DNA of 64,000 nt. Origin: Streptomyces vietnamensis (GTDB lineage Bacteria; Actinomycetota; Actinomycetes; Streptomycetales; Streptomycetaceae). The notes under the pieces are model-generated. The model was not told the DNA's origin. It made no database searches and saw only the letters and a list, made by a program, of their open reading frames with translations. The stretch is taken from contig NZ_CP010407.1 of NCBI RefSeq assembly GCF_000830005.1, positions 2,275,001 to 2,339,000 on the forward strand, read 5' to 3'. The position numbers and the translations under genes are program-made. Positions 46,476 to 56,976 of this stretch are shown piece after piece; the first letter of the stretch is position 1, and every line of letters starts with the position of its first letter.

Positions 46476-47885
46476 ATGGCACGGATTGTGGTGATCGGCG
46501 CGGGACTCGGCGCCATGGCGGCGGCGGCCCGACTGGCGGTCGCCGGACACACGGTGACGGTGTACGAGAGGACGTCGACGTACGGCGGCGCGGTCGGCCG
46601 CTTCGAGCGCGACGGCTTCGCTTTCGACACCGGCCCCGGGCTGCTGCACCTGCCCGCCGTCTACCGCGACCTGTTCGTGAAGACCGGCAAGGAACCCCTC
46701 GAGGAGTGCGTCGCGCTGACGCAGGTCGATCCGGCGGCCCGTCACGTCTTCGCCGACGGCACCCGCGTCGACCTGCCGAACGCCTCCCGGGCCGGCACGG
46801 TCGCCGCCCTGGACGCGGCGCTCGGCGCGGGCGCGGGCGAGCGCTGGGGCGACTTCCTGACCCGGGCCCGCGAGGCCTGGGACCGGACCCGGCGCCCGCT
46901 CCTGGAGGAGCCGCAGCCGGCCGACCCGGCGCCGCTCGCCCGTGAGCCGTACCCGGCCCCGAAGGCGGGCCTGCTGCGCCGCCCGACGACGACGCTCTCC
47001 CAGGTCGGGGCGCGGGAGCTGCGCGACCCTCGACTCGCGGCCCTCCTCGACGCGTACGCGTGGTCGTACGGCTTCGACCCGGCGACCGCCCCGGCCTCGG
47101 CGGTCGTCCTGCCGTACATGGAGCAGACCTTCGGCAGCTGGTACGTGGGCGGGGGCCTGCGGGCGCTCGCCGACGCGGTGTACGAGCGGTGCCGGAAGCG
47201 GCGGGTGGAGTTCGTGTTCGGCACACCGGTCGAGGACGTCCTGGAGAAGGACGGCCGGGCGGCCGGGGTCCGGCTGGCGAGCGGCGAGACCGTCGAGGCC
47301 GACCACGTGGTGTCCGGGGCCCCGGTCCCGGCGCTGCACCACGGTCAGGCCCCGCCTCGCCACCAGGTGAACGGGACGGGCCGGGTGACGGTCTGTCTGG
47401 CCCTGCGCGGCGCCCGGGAGGCGGACGCGGTCCACCGGACCGTCGTGCACGCGGAGGGCGGGCGGCCGACGGTGACCGTGCTGCGTCCTGACGACCCGGC
47501 GCTGCGCCCGGACGGTGACTACGAGTCGGTGACGGTCACGGCGACCGTGCGGAGGGACTCCGGGCAGGACTGGGAGGCCTTCGCCGACCGGATGGTCGAG
47601 GCGTCCGGCCGGGCGGTCCCGGGACTCGCGGAGCGGCTCCTCTGGCGGCACGTCCGGACGCCGGAGGACGTACGGCGGGAGACGGGCGCCGCCGAGGTGC
47701 CGGGGCCCGCGCTCGCCGGAGCGAACGGCAGGCTCCTTCCGGCCGCCAACCGTTCCCCGCTGCCCGGCCTGTACTACGCGGGCGGCTGGTCGCACCCCGG
47801 CGGCGGGCTCGCCCACGCGGGCATGTCGGGCGCGCTGGTGGCCGGACTCATCGTGGAGGGCGCGGACTTCCGCGGCTCCCAGTAG
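46476..47885 (+). CDS. CrtI-like NAD(P)/FAD-dependent oxidoreductase
   Basis: A protein of 469 residues from ATG 46476. The N-terminal FAD-binding motif is IVVIGAGLGAMAAAARLAVAGHTVTVYERTSTYGG, with the family extension GFAFDTGPGLLHLPAVYRDLF. The C-terminal FAD motif is PGLYYAGGWSHPGGGLAHAGMSGALVAGLI. Both are typical of phytoene desaturase (CrtI)-like flavoproteins. No other carotenoid gene is nearby, so the substrate is open. The 3' end is 11 bp from a convergent gene. Confidence 0.85.
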   Translation: MARIVVIGAGLGAMAAAARLAVAGHTVTVYERTSTYGGAVGRFERDGFAFDTGPGLLHLPAVYRDLFVKTGKEPLEECVALTQVDPAARHVFADGTRVDLPNASRAGTVAALDAALGAGAGERWGDFLTRAREAWDRTRRPLLEEPQPADPAPLAREPYPAPKAGLLRRPTTTLSQVGARELRDPRLAALLDAYAWSYGFDPATAPASAVVLPYMEQTFGSWYVGGGLRALADAVYERCRKRRVEFVFGTPVEDVLEKDGRAAGVRLASGETVEADHVVSGAPVPALHHGQAPPRHQVNGTGRVTVCLALRGAREADAVHRTVVHAEGGRPTVTVLRPDDPALRPDGDYESVTVTATVRRDSGQDWEAFADRMVEASGRAVPGLAERLLWRHVRTPEDVRRETGAAEVPGPALAGANGRLLPAANRSPLPGLYYAGGWSHPGGGLAHAGMSGALVAGLIVEGADFRGSQ

Positions 47886-47896
47886 GTGGTAGGGGC

Positions 47897-48733
47897 CTAG
47901 TAGCGGTACTGGTCGTCCGGGTGCGGCTGCTCGTAGCCGTACGGGGCCTGCGGCTGCTGCGGGGCGTGCTCGGTGTCGCGCTGCTGCGGGACCCAGACGC
48001 CGCCGGGCGGGGTGTCGTAGGTGTACGAGGGGGCGTACGGGTCGTTGTAGTACGAGCCGTACTGCTGGCCGTCGGTGCCCGGGCCGATGTACGGGTCGGA
48101 GTACGCGGCGTACTGCTGCTGTCCGGCGGCGGCGCCGTAGTCGTAGGCCGGCTGCTGCTCGTAGCCGGGCTGCTCGTAGGAGGTCTGCTCGTAGCCGGGC
48201 TGCTGGTACGCGGACGCGTAGGGGTCGTACCCCGTCCCGTACCCGGCTGCTCCGGTGCCCTGGCCGGCGGTCTCGTAGACCCCGTACTGGCCGGTGTCCT
48301 CGGGCATCGGCTGCGGCTCGTAGACCGCCGTCGTCTCGGCGGCCGTCTCCTGGTGGGCGTCGTGCCCGTCCTCCGTGTCGTACGCGGAGTCCACGGTGTC
48401 GTACGAGAGCTCGGTGACCTCGAGGGTGGGTCCGGCCTCGGCCGGCGCGGCGGCCTTGCGGCGGCGGCTCGCGCCCGGACTGCCGCCGATCGCCCAGCCG
48501 GTGGAGAAGCCGCGGCGGAAGGAGAGCGTCACATAGGTCTGGCCGACGGCGAAGGCGAGGGCCCCGGCGATGATGACGAAGACGGAGGGCAGCAGGACGC
48601 CCAGGACCACGCCGAGGAAGCCGCCGAAGGCGAGCAGGCGCCAGCGCAGCCGCGCCTTGTACTGGAGGAGCACCTCCCCCAGCAGCCACAGTGCGACCAC
48701 GCCGAACGCGATGTAGAGGACCGTCCACCCCAT
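47897..48733 (-). CDS. hypothetical membrane protein with Tyr/Gln/Pro-rich tail
   Basis: A protein of about 278 residues from ATG 48733, with gagagggg upstream. Two or three hydrophobic segments lie in the first 75 residues (GWTVLYIAFGVVALWLLGEVLL, LLAFGGFLGVVLGVLLPSVFVIIAGALAFAVG). The remaining 180 residues are low complexity, with recurrent Tyr-Glu-Gln-Pro-Gly and Tyr-Gly/Tyr-Asp units (EQTSYEQPGYEQQPAYDYGAA). I know actinobacterial proteins of this architecture but no function. Tyr/Gln-rich tails of this kind could self-associate; that is speculation. Confidence 0.75.
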   Translation of the reverse strand: MGWTVLYIAFGVVALWLLGEVLLQYKARLRWRLLAFGGFLGVVLGVLLPSVFVIIAGALAFAVGQTYVTLSFRRGFSTGWAIGGSPGASRRRKAAAPAEAGPTLEVTELSYDTVDSAYDTEDGHDAHQETAAETTAVYEPQPMPEDTGQYGVYETAGQGTGAAGYGTGYDPYASAYQQPGYEQTSYEQPGYEQQPAYDYGAAAGQQQYAAYSDPYIGPGTDGQQYGSYYNDPYAPSYTYDTPPGGVWVPQQRDTEHAPQQPQAPYGYEQPHPDDQYRY

Positions 48734-48788
48734 GCCCCGCCGCCCCTCTCCACGGTCACCGCCGCGGGTCAGGGGCGGGTACGACCGG

Positions 48789-49706
48789 TCACGACTGCTG
48801 GTGCAGTCCGAGATTCTCGTAGATCTCGAGCGTCGCGGTGGAGCTGTTGAGCGTGATGAAGTGCAGTCCGGGGACACCCTCGGAGAGCAGACGCGCGCAG
48901 AACTCCGTCGCGAACTCGATACCGATGGAGCGTACAGCGGCGGCATCGTCCTTGACGGCGAGGATGCGCTCTTTCACATCCGCGGGGAAGACGGCGTTGC
49001 TCAGCTGGGGCAGCCGGTCGAGCGTCTTCACGTTCACGACGGGCATGACCTCGGGGATGATCGGGGTCTCGCAGCCCGCCTTCTCCACGCTGTCGCGGAG
49101 CCGCAGGTAGTTCTCCGGGTCGAAGAACATCTGGGTGATCGCGTAGTCGGCGCCCGCGCGGCACTTGTCCACGAAGTGCCGGATGTCCGTGTCCCAGTCG
49201 AGGGAGCGGGGGTGCATCTCCGGGAAGGCGGCGACGCCGACGCAGAAGTCTCCCGACTCCTTGATCAGCCGGACGAGGTCGGCGGCGTACTTCACGCCCT
49301 CCGGGTGCTCGACCCACTCGCCCAGCGGGTCGCCCGGCGGGTCGCCCCGGACGGCGAGCATGTTGCGGATGCCGACGTCGGCGTACTGGCCGAGGATGTT
49401 CCTCAGCTCGGCGACCGAGTGGTCGACGGCCGTGAGGTGGGCGACGGGGGTGAGCGTGGTGTCGGAGGCGATCTTCTGGGTGGCCTTGACGGTGCCGCCG
49501 CGGGTGGAGCCGCCGGCGCCGTAGGTCACGGAGACGAAGCTGGGGCCGACCGCCTCGACGCGGCGCATGGCGTTCCAGAGGACCTGCTCGCCCTTCTCGG
49601 TCCGGGGCGCGTAGAACTCGAAGGAGTACGACGTCTCACCGGACGCGAGGATCTCGCGCACGGTGCGTGCGCGGTCCGATCGGACGGAAGCGGTACCAAG
49701 GGCCAT
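48789..49706 (-). CDS. metF: 5,10-methylenetetrahydrofolate reductase
   Basis: A 305-residue flavin-dependent enzyme with TIM-barrel motifs of the family: [54 protein letters not shown] and [17 protein letters not shown]. It reduces methylene-THF to methyl-THF for methionine synthesis. TAACCT lies 6 bases before the ATG on the minus strand and may be the -10 of a leaderless transcript. The gene is 55 bp upstream of the Tyr/Gln-rich membrane protein gene. Confidence 0.95.
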   Translation of the reverse strand: MALGTASVRSDRARTVREILASGETSYSFEFYAPRTEKGEQVLWNAMRRVEAVGPSFVSVTYGAGGSTRGGTVKATQKIASDTTLTPVAHLTAVDHSVAELRNILGQYADVGIRNMLAVRGDPPGDPLGEWVEHPEGVKYAADLVRLIKESGDFCVGVAAFPEMHPRSLDWDTDIRHFVDKCRAGADYAITQMFFDPENYLRLRDSVEKAGCETPIIPEVMPVVNVKTLDRLPQLSNAVFPADVKERILAVKDDAAAVRSIGIEFATEFCARLLSEGVPGLHFITLNSSTATLEIYENLGLHQQS

Positions 49707-49812
49707 ACGGGCAGGTTAGACGGGGTCCAGGGAACCGCGTGAACACCGTCCGAGTGTTGGACAACTTTTCGGACAACTGTCGGGACGCGCCGCCGGTGGG
49801 CGTCCCCGTTCC

Positions 49813-50466
49813 TCAGGCTTCGGCGCGCTCGCGGACCCGCTTGGCGAGGGCGGCCGTCGCGGCGGCCGGGTCGGCGGCCTCGGTGATGGCGCGGACGACG
49901 ACGATCCGGCGGGCGCCCGCGTCCAGGACCTCGTCGAGGTTGGTCTCGTCGATGCCGCCGATGGCGAACCAGGGCCGGTCCTGGGCCAGGCCCGCCGCGT
50001 ACCGCACGAGGTCGAGCCCCGGCGCGTACCGCCCGGGCTTGGTGGGGGTGGGCCAGCAGGGGCCGGTGCAGAAGTAGTCCACGCCCGGCTCGGCGGCGGC
50101 CGCGGCGACCTCGGTCTCGGCGTGGCAGGAACGGCCGATCAGCACCTCCTCGCCGAGGATCGCGCGGGCGGCGGGCACGGGCAGGTCGCCCTGGCCGAGG
50201 TGGAGGACGTCGGAGCCGATGGCGTGGGCGACGTCGGCCCGGTCGTTCACCGCGAGGAGCTTGCCGTGCCGGCGGGCGGCCTCGGCGAAGACGGCGAGGT
50301 GCTCCAGCTCCTCACCGGCCTCCATGCCCTTGTCGCGGAGCTGCACGATGTCCACGCCGGAGGAGAGCACGGCGTCGAGGAAGGCCGGCAGGTCGCCCTG
50401 GCGCTTCCGGGCGTCGGTGCACAGGTAGAGCCGGGCGTCGGCGAGCCGCTCACGAGGCGTGGACAT
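49813..50466 (-). CDS. thiE: thiamine-phosphate synthase
   Basis: The 217-residue protein shows the TIM-barrel motifs of Thi[17 protein letters not shown] (pyrophosphate/pyrimidine binding), [36 protein letters not shown] and [16 protein letters not shown], ending [13 protein letters not shown]. It joins HMP-PP and the thiazole phosphate to give thiamine phosphate. It lies on the minus strand 1.9 kb from thiO-thiS-thiG on the plus strand. No TPP aptamer precedes thiE itself; it sits downstream of the Rv2175c-like gene's terminator. Confidence 0.95.
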   Translation of the reverse strand: MSTPRERLADARLYLCTDARKRQGDLPAFLDAVLSSGVDIVQLRDKGMEAGEELEHLAVFAEAARRHGKLLAVNDRADVAHAIGSDVLHLGQGDLPVPAARAILGEEVLIGRSCHAETEVAAAAAEPGVDYFCTGPCWPTPTKPGRYAPGLDLVRYAAGLAQDRPWFAIGGIDETNLDEVLDAGARRIVVVRAITEAADPAAATAALAKRVRERAEA

Positions 50467-50493
50467 GGGTGTTCCCCCCGTCGGGTGGTGCCG

Positions 50494-50527
50494 GTGCCGG
50501 GCCGGCCTCGATCAGCCGGCCCGGCAC
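50494..50527 (-). terminator. terminator of the Rv2175c-like gene
   Basis: gtgccgggccggc (50494-50506) and gccggcccggcac (50515-50527) form a perfect 13-bp stem with an 8-nt loop, 29 bases past the gene's stop on the minus strand. Confidence 0.75.
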
Positions 50528-50556
50528 CCGCGGTGGTGTCTTCGGTGGTGCGTGCG

Positions 50557-50931
50557 TCAGACGGCGAGCGCCTGGGCGCGGCGCTTCACCTCCGTGCCGC
50601 GATTCTCACTCAGGGCCTGCGCGGGGGTGCCGGGCAGGGTCGGGTCCGGAGTGAAGAGCCACTCCAGCATCTCTTCGTCGGTGAAGCCGTCGTCCCGCAG
50701 GAGCGTCAGGGTGCCGACGAGGCCCTTGACGATCTTGTCGCCGTCGATGAAGGCGGCGGGCACCTGGAGGATCTTCTCGCCGGGGCGCACTTCGCGGCGG
50801 ACGGCGATGAGCTGGCCCTCCTTGACCAGCTGCCGCACGCGCGTCACCTCGATGTCGAGCGCCTCCGCGATGTCGGGGAGGAAGAGCCAGGCGGGGACGA
50901 GAGCATCGGTCTTTGCGTCAATCTCGGTCAC
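50557..50931 (-). CDS. Rv2175c-family DNA-binding protein
   Basis: A protein of 124 residues from GTG 50931. The N-terminal winged-helix-like region (AWLFLPDIAEALDIEVTRVRQLVKEGQLIAVRREV) and C-terminal GLVGTLTLLRDDGFTDEEMLEWLFTPDPTLPG match the actinobacterial family of M. tuberculosis Rv2175c, a DNA-binding substrate of the kinase PknL. A PASTA kinase gene lies 4.2 kb away in this window, which fits but does not prove a substrate link. Confidence 0.9.
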   Translation of the reverse strand: MTEIDAKTDALVPAWLFLPDIAEALDIEVTRVRQLVKEGQLIAVRREVRPGEKILQVPAAFIDGDKIVKGLVGTLTLLRDDGFTDEEMLEWLFTPDPTLPGTPAQALSENRGTEVKRRAQALAV

Positions 50932-50974
50932 AGGACAAGCCTGCCATCCCGGACTGACAGCCGGTAGCCGGGCC

Positions 50975-52198
50975 CTACCGGACTGCCGCCTTCAGGGGGA
51001 CGGCCGGGTCCGCGGCGCGCTCCGGGTCGACGGGGACGGCGGCCTCGATGAGCTTGCGGCCCTGGGCCAGGTCGCGGGGGCGGCCGACCGCGAGGAGGGC
51101 CACCGGCACTCCGGCGCGCAGCCAGAGCACGGACCAGGCCTCGTCGGCCGGGTCGCCGCGCCACAGCAGCTCGTCGGCGGCCGCGTGGTGTCCCGCGTAC
51201 TGGACGAAGCGGCCGAACTGCTCGGACCAGAAGTACGGCACCGGGTCGTAGGGCGCGTCGGCGGTCCCGGTGATCGCCGCGGCGACCGCGCGGGGGCCCT
51301 GGAGCGCGTTGTCCCAGTGGTGGACGAGGAGCCGCTCGCCGTAGCGGGCGGAGGGGAAGGAGGCGCAGTCGCCGACGGCGTACACATCGGGCAGCGAGGT
51401 GCGCAGCCGGTCGTCGGCGGTGACGGCGCCGCTCGGGTCGAGGGCGATGCCGGAGCCGGTGAGCCAGCCGGTGGCGGGGCGGGCGCCGATGCCGACGACG
51501 ACGGCGTCGGCGGGCAGTTCGCGGCCGTCGGCGAGGACGACGCGGCCCGGTGCGCCGGGCTCGACGGTGTCCACGCGCGCGTGGGTGAGGAGTTCGGCGC
51601 CGTTCGCCCCGTACCACTCGGCCATGGGTGCGGTGACCTCGGCGGGCAGGGCTCCGGCGAGCGGACGGTCGGCGGCCTCGACGACGGTGACGGCGCAGCC
51701 CGCCTCGCGCGCGGCGGTGGCGAACTCGGCGCCGATCCAGCCGGCGCCGACGACCACGACGGAGTGGCGGCGCTCCAGGACGGGCCCGAGGCGCACGGCG
51801 TCGTCCAGGGTGCGGAGGAGGTGGACCCCGGGGACGCCCTCGGTGCCGGGCAGGACGACGGGCTGGGCCCCGGTGGCGACGACCAGGGTGTCGTACGCGA
51901 CGGGGCCGGCCTCGGTGTCGATCTCGTGGTCGGCGGCGCGGAGGCCGGTGACGTCCAGGCCGAGGCGGAGCTCGATGTCGAGGTCCTCGAAGTCGATCTC
52001 GAAGGCGGAGTCCTCGGCCTTGCCGAGGAGGATCGCCTTGGAGAGCGGTGGCCGGTCGTAGGGCTGGTGGGGTTCGGCCCCGATGAGGGTCACGGGGCCG
52101 GTGAAGCCCTGCTCGCGCAGGGCGACGGCGGTCTGGACGCCCGCCATTCCGGCGCCGACGATCACCACGTGCTGCTGGGCCTGCTTCTGCTCGCTCAC
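50975..52198 (-). CDS. FAD-dependent oxidoreductase (ferredoxin-reductase-like)
   Basis: A protein of 407 residues from GTG 52198. Two dinucleotide-binding folds: N-terminal VVIVGAGMAGVQTAVALREQGFTG (FAD) and central SVVVVGAGWIGAEFATAAREAGCAV (NADH). The FAD motif DVYAVGDCASFP and a C-terminal reductase domain (SEQFGRFVQYAGHHAAADELLW) follow. This is the plant-type ferredoxin/rubredoxin reductase family (Pfam pyridine nucleotide-disulfide type with C-terminal reductase domain). The electron acceptor is unknown; no ferredoxin or P450 gene is adjacent. It is transcribed divergently from thiO. Confidence 0.9.
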   Translation of the reverse strand: MSEQKQAQQHVVIVGAGMAGVQTAVALREQGFTGPVTLIGAEPHQPYDRPPLSKAILLGKAEDSAFEIDFEDLDIELRLGLDVTGLRAADHEIDTEAGPVAYDTLVVATGAQPVVLPGTEGVPGVHLLRTLDDAVRLGPVLERRHSVVVVGAGWIGAEFATAAREAGCAVTVVEAADRPLAGALPAEVTAPMAEWYGANGAELLTHARVDTVEPGAPGRVVLADGRELPADAVVVGIGARPATGWLTGSGIALDPSGAVTADDRLRTSLPDVYAVGDCASFPSARYGERLLVHHWDNALQGPRAVAAAITGTADAPYDPVPYFWSEQFGRFVQYAGHHAAADELLWRGDPADEAWSVLWLRAGVPVALLAVGRPRDLAQGRKLIEAAVPVDPERAADPAVPLKAAVR

Positions 52199-52285
52199 CC
52201 GACCACCTTACGCATCTGACGGACCGTCAGGAAGGGAGGGGTCTGTGGCCCCCCGGAGACGCGGGCTAGTCTGGCGGGCGTAAAG

Positions 52286-52386
52286 CACTCGCGGGAGTCC
52301 GGACGCACCGGGCTGAGAGGGAGGCTGGGACGGCCTCCGACCGTACGAACCTGATCCGGGTCATGCCGGCGAAGGGAGGGGCTGGA
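52286..52386 (+). promoter_or_regulatory. TPP riboswitch (THI element) of thiO-thiS-thiG
   Basis: Conserved aptamer blocks in order: gcgggagtccgg (52291-52302), gggctgagaggg (52310-52321), the variable P3 hairpin aggct...cggcct, then gaacctgatccgggtcatgcc (two pieces, from 52348) and ggcgaagggag. The final purine-rich block serves as or overlaps the thiO SD, 10-20 nt before ATG 52392, so control is probably at translation initiation. TAGTCT at 52267-52272 is a fitting -10. Confidence 0.95.
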
Positions 52387-52391
52387 CGCCC

Positions 52392-54558
<2,167 letters not shown>

Positions 54559-54658
54559 CCCCGTTGCGGACCCGCGCCCGCCGCTGTGGGCCGCGCCCGC
54601 CCCGTTGTGGGCAATCGTTCCGCTGGGGCGGTGCCCACCCGCACGGACGGCGCCGCCC
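54559..54658. repeat. partial element ends upstream of copy C
   Basis: Carries a truncated extra copy of the element's left end (ccgttgtgggcaatcg from 54602, broken after ggggcgg) and weaker versions before it (ctgtgggccgcgcccgcc). This suggests local duplication of the hairpin ends. Confidence 0.6.
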
Positions 54659-54864
54659 CCGTTGTGGGCAATCGTTCCGCAGGGCGGAACGGGTGGGCAC
54701 AACGGACCCGCGCCCTGCCGGCGCCAGAGGCTTCCGCGCCCTGACCCGCACCCCGTGCACGGCGCTCGGTCGGTGCGGGTCCAGGCACGGAACGCCTAGG
54801 CCCGGCTGGGGGCGCCGTCCCGTGTGCCCACCCGTCCCGCCCAGCGGGACGATTGCCCACACGG
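54659..54864. repeat. palindromic intergenic element, copy C (206 bp)
   Basis: The left end (54659-54705) and right end (54820-54864) match copies A and B in sequence, order and orientation. The inner arms (ttccgcgccctgacccgc and gcgggtccaggcac) are kept, but the central part differs (cgtgcacggcgctcgg). It lies between tandem genes, thiG and the kinase, rather than in a convergent gap. Confidence 0.85.
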
Positions 54865-55000
54865 CGGGTGGGCGCCGCCCGCCCGGGCGCGGGCCCACCC
54901 GGCGGCGGGGCGGCGCCCAGCGCGGGCTCGGGCCACACGGGGCGGGGCACCGCCAAGCGCGGGCGCGGGCACACGGGCGGGCACCGCCCAGCGGGCCGTG
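54865..55000. repeat. decaying tandem repeats after element C
   Basis: About four units of 34-38 bp, each built as cacacgg-cgg-cgccgcccagcgcgggcgcggg with increasing changes. No coding sequence is recognised. Confidence 0.6.
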
Positions 55001-55077
55001 GTCCGCGTCGGGGCCGGGTGCGTCACAGGTGCGCTGCAGTACAGGGGCGGCAGGCCCGCCCGCCCGCGCCGCCCTCG

Positions 55078-55083
55078 TAGACT
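55078..55083 (+). promoter_or_regulatory. -10 box for leaderless kinase gene
   Basis: TAGACT ends 6 bases before GTG 55090, so transcription should start at the start codon. There is no SD in the 20 bases upstream. Confidence 0.65.
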
Positions 55084-55089
55084 CGGCCC

Positions 55090-56970
55090 GTGGACACGAC
55101 CCTTCAGGACCCCCTCGTCGGGCGGCTGCTCGACGGCCGCTACCGCGTCGACGCGCGCATCGCCGTCGGCGGGATGGCCACGGTCTACCGGGCCGTCGAC
55201 ACCCGCCTCGACCGCGTCCTCGCGCTCAAGGTGATGCACCCCGACCTCGCCACGGACGCCGCCTTCGTCGAGCGGTTCATCCGCGAGGCGAAGTCCGTCG
55301 CCCGGCTCGCGCACCCCAACGTCGTCGGCGTCTTCGACCAGGGCGCCGAGGGCGCGTACGTCTATCTGGCGATGGAGTACGTCGCCGGCTGCACCCTCCG
55401 CGACGTCCTGCGCGAGCGCGGCGCCCTCTCGCCCCGGGCCGCGCTCGACATCCTGGAGCCGGTCCTCGCCGCGCTCGGCGCCGCGCACCGGGCCGGGTTC
55501 GTGCACCGGGACATGAAGCCGGAGAACGTCCTGATAGGGGACGACGGCCGGGTGAAGGTCGCCGACTTCGGTCTCGTCCGGGCCGTGGGCTCGGCGACGG
55601 CCACCACCGGCGCGGTCCTCGGCACGGTCTCGTACCTCGCGCCGGAGCAGATCGAGCACGGCACCGCCGACACCCGCGCCGACGTGTACGCCTGCGGCGT
55701 CGTCCTCTACGAGATGCTGACCGGCGGCAAGCCGCACTCCGGCGACACCCCCGCCCAGGTGCTCTACCAGCACCTGAACACCGACGTGCCCGTCCCCTCC
55801 GCCACCGTCCCCGGGCTCGCCCCGGAGCTCGACGACCTGGTCGCGGCGGCCACGGCCCGGAACCCCGAGCTCCGTCCGTACGACGCCGTCGCCCTGCTCG
55901 CCCTGCTCCGGGAGGCCCGCGCCGGGCTCGGCGACGAGCAGCTGGACGCGGTGCCGCCGCTGGCCCGCTCCGAGGCCCGGGACACCGCCGAGGACCGGAC
56001 CAGCGTGATCGCCAGGCCCGTACCCGTGGAGCACACCAACCGGCTGCCCGCCCCGGAGGCGCCCCGCGCCGGCCGCCGGCGGCCCCCGCGCGGCCCCCTC
56101 CTCGCGGTCGTCGCCGTCCTGCTCGCCCTCGGCCTGGGCGCCGGCGTCTGGTACATCAATTCCGGCCAGTTCACCCGCGTCCCCGCAGTCCTCGGCCAGT
56201 CCGAGGCCGCCGCGACGAAGCGCCTCACGGACGCCGGTCTCGACGTCGGCACCACGAAGCGCGCCTTCAGCGACGTGTACGAGCGCGGCACGGTCATGGC
56301 CGTCGACCCGGCCCCCGGCGAGCGCGTCCGGGGCAACGGCACGGTCACCCTCACGCTCTCCCGCGGCCCGCAGATCGTGAAGGTGCCCAACCTCAAGGGC
56401 AAGCCGCTCGCGGAGGCCAAGCGCGACCTGGAGCAGGAGGGCCTGGCGCCCGGGGTGATCACCTACTCCTTCAGCGACTCCGTCGCTCAGGGCTCCGTGA
56501 TCGGCTCCGACCCCGAGCCCGGCACCGAGCGCAGCCCCGACTCGGCCGTCGCCCTGGTGGTCAGCAAGGGCTCTCCGATCGACGTGCCCGACGTCAGCGG
56601 CGAGACCGTCGCCGACGCCACGGCCGCCCTCCAGGAGGAGGGGCTCACCGTGAAGGTCGCCCCGGAGCGGATCAACTCCCCCGAGGAGGCCGGAACCGTC
56701 GCGGCCCAGTCCCTCGCCGGGGGCAGCCGGGCCGCCGAGGGCGATGTCATCACCCTGACCGTCTCCAAGGGCCCGAAGCTGGTCGAGGTCCCGGACGTGA
56801 CGGACCGGTCGACCGAGGACGCCCGGACGGCCCTGGAGGACGCGGGCTTCGAGGTGGAGGTCAAGAAGTCCTTCCCCTACCTCGGCGACAAGGTCGCGAG
56901 CCAGTCCGTGGAGGGCGGGCAGACCGCGCCCGAGGGCTCCACCATCACCATCACGATCAAGGGACTCTAG
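55090..56970 (+). CDS. Ser/Thr protein kinase with PASTA domains
   Basis: The 626-residue PknB-type receptor kinase starts with GTG. The kinase domain has the Gly-loop VGGMATVYRAVD, ATP lysine in LALKVMHP (K47), catalytic loop VHRDMKPENVL (D141; HRDMKPEN instead of the common HRDIKP), DFG in VADFGLVRA (D159) and APEQ. One transmembrane helix follows at about 336-355 (LLAVVAVLLALGLGAGVWYI), then four PASTA repeats of about 66 residues each (start points VPAVLGQ, VPNLKGK, VPDVSGE, VPDVTDR). PASTA domains bind muropeptides or lipid II, so it senses wall status. nfo follows after 6 bp. Confidence 0.95.
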   Translation: MDTTLQDPLVGRLLDGRYRVDARIAVGGMATVYRAVDTRLDRVLALKVMHPDLATDAAFVERFIREAKSVARLAHPNVVGVFDQGAEGAYVYLAMEYVAGCTLRDVLRERGALSPRAALDILEPVLAALGAAHRAGFVHRDMKPENVLIGDDGRVKVADFGLVRAVGSATATTGAVLGTVSYLAPEQIEHGTADTRADVYACGVVLYEMLTGGKPHSGDTPAQVLYQHLNTDVPVPSATVPGLAPELDDLVAAATARNPELRPYDAVALLALLREARAGLGDEQLDAVPPLARSEARDTAEDRTSVIARPVPVEHTNRLPAPEAPRAGRRRPPRGPLLAVVAVLLALGLGAGVWYINSGQFTRVPAVLGQSEAAATKRLTDAGLDVGTTKRAFSDVYERGTVMAVDPAPGERVRGNGTVTLTLSRGPQIVKVPNLKGKPLAEAKRDLEQEGLAPGVITYSFSDSVAQGSVIGSDPEPGTERSPDSAVALVVSKGSPIDVPDVSGETVADATAALQEEGLTVKVAPERINSPEEAGTVAAQSLAGGSRAAEGDVITLTVSKGPKLVEVPDVTDRSTEDARTALEDAGFEVEVKKSFPYLGDKVASQSVEGGQTAPEGSTITITIKGL

Positions 56971-56976
56971 AGACTC

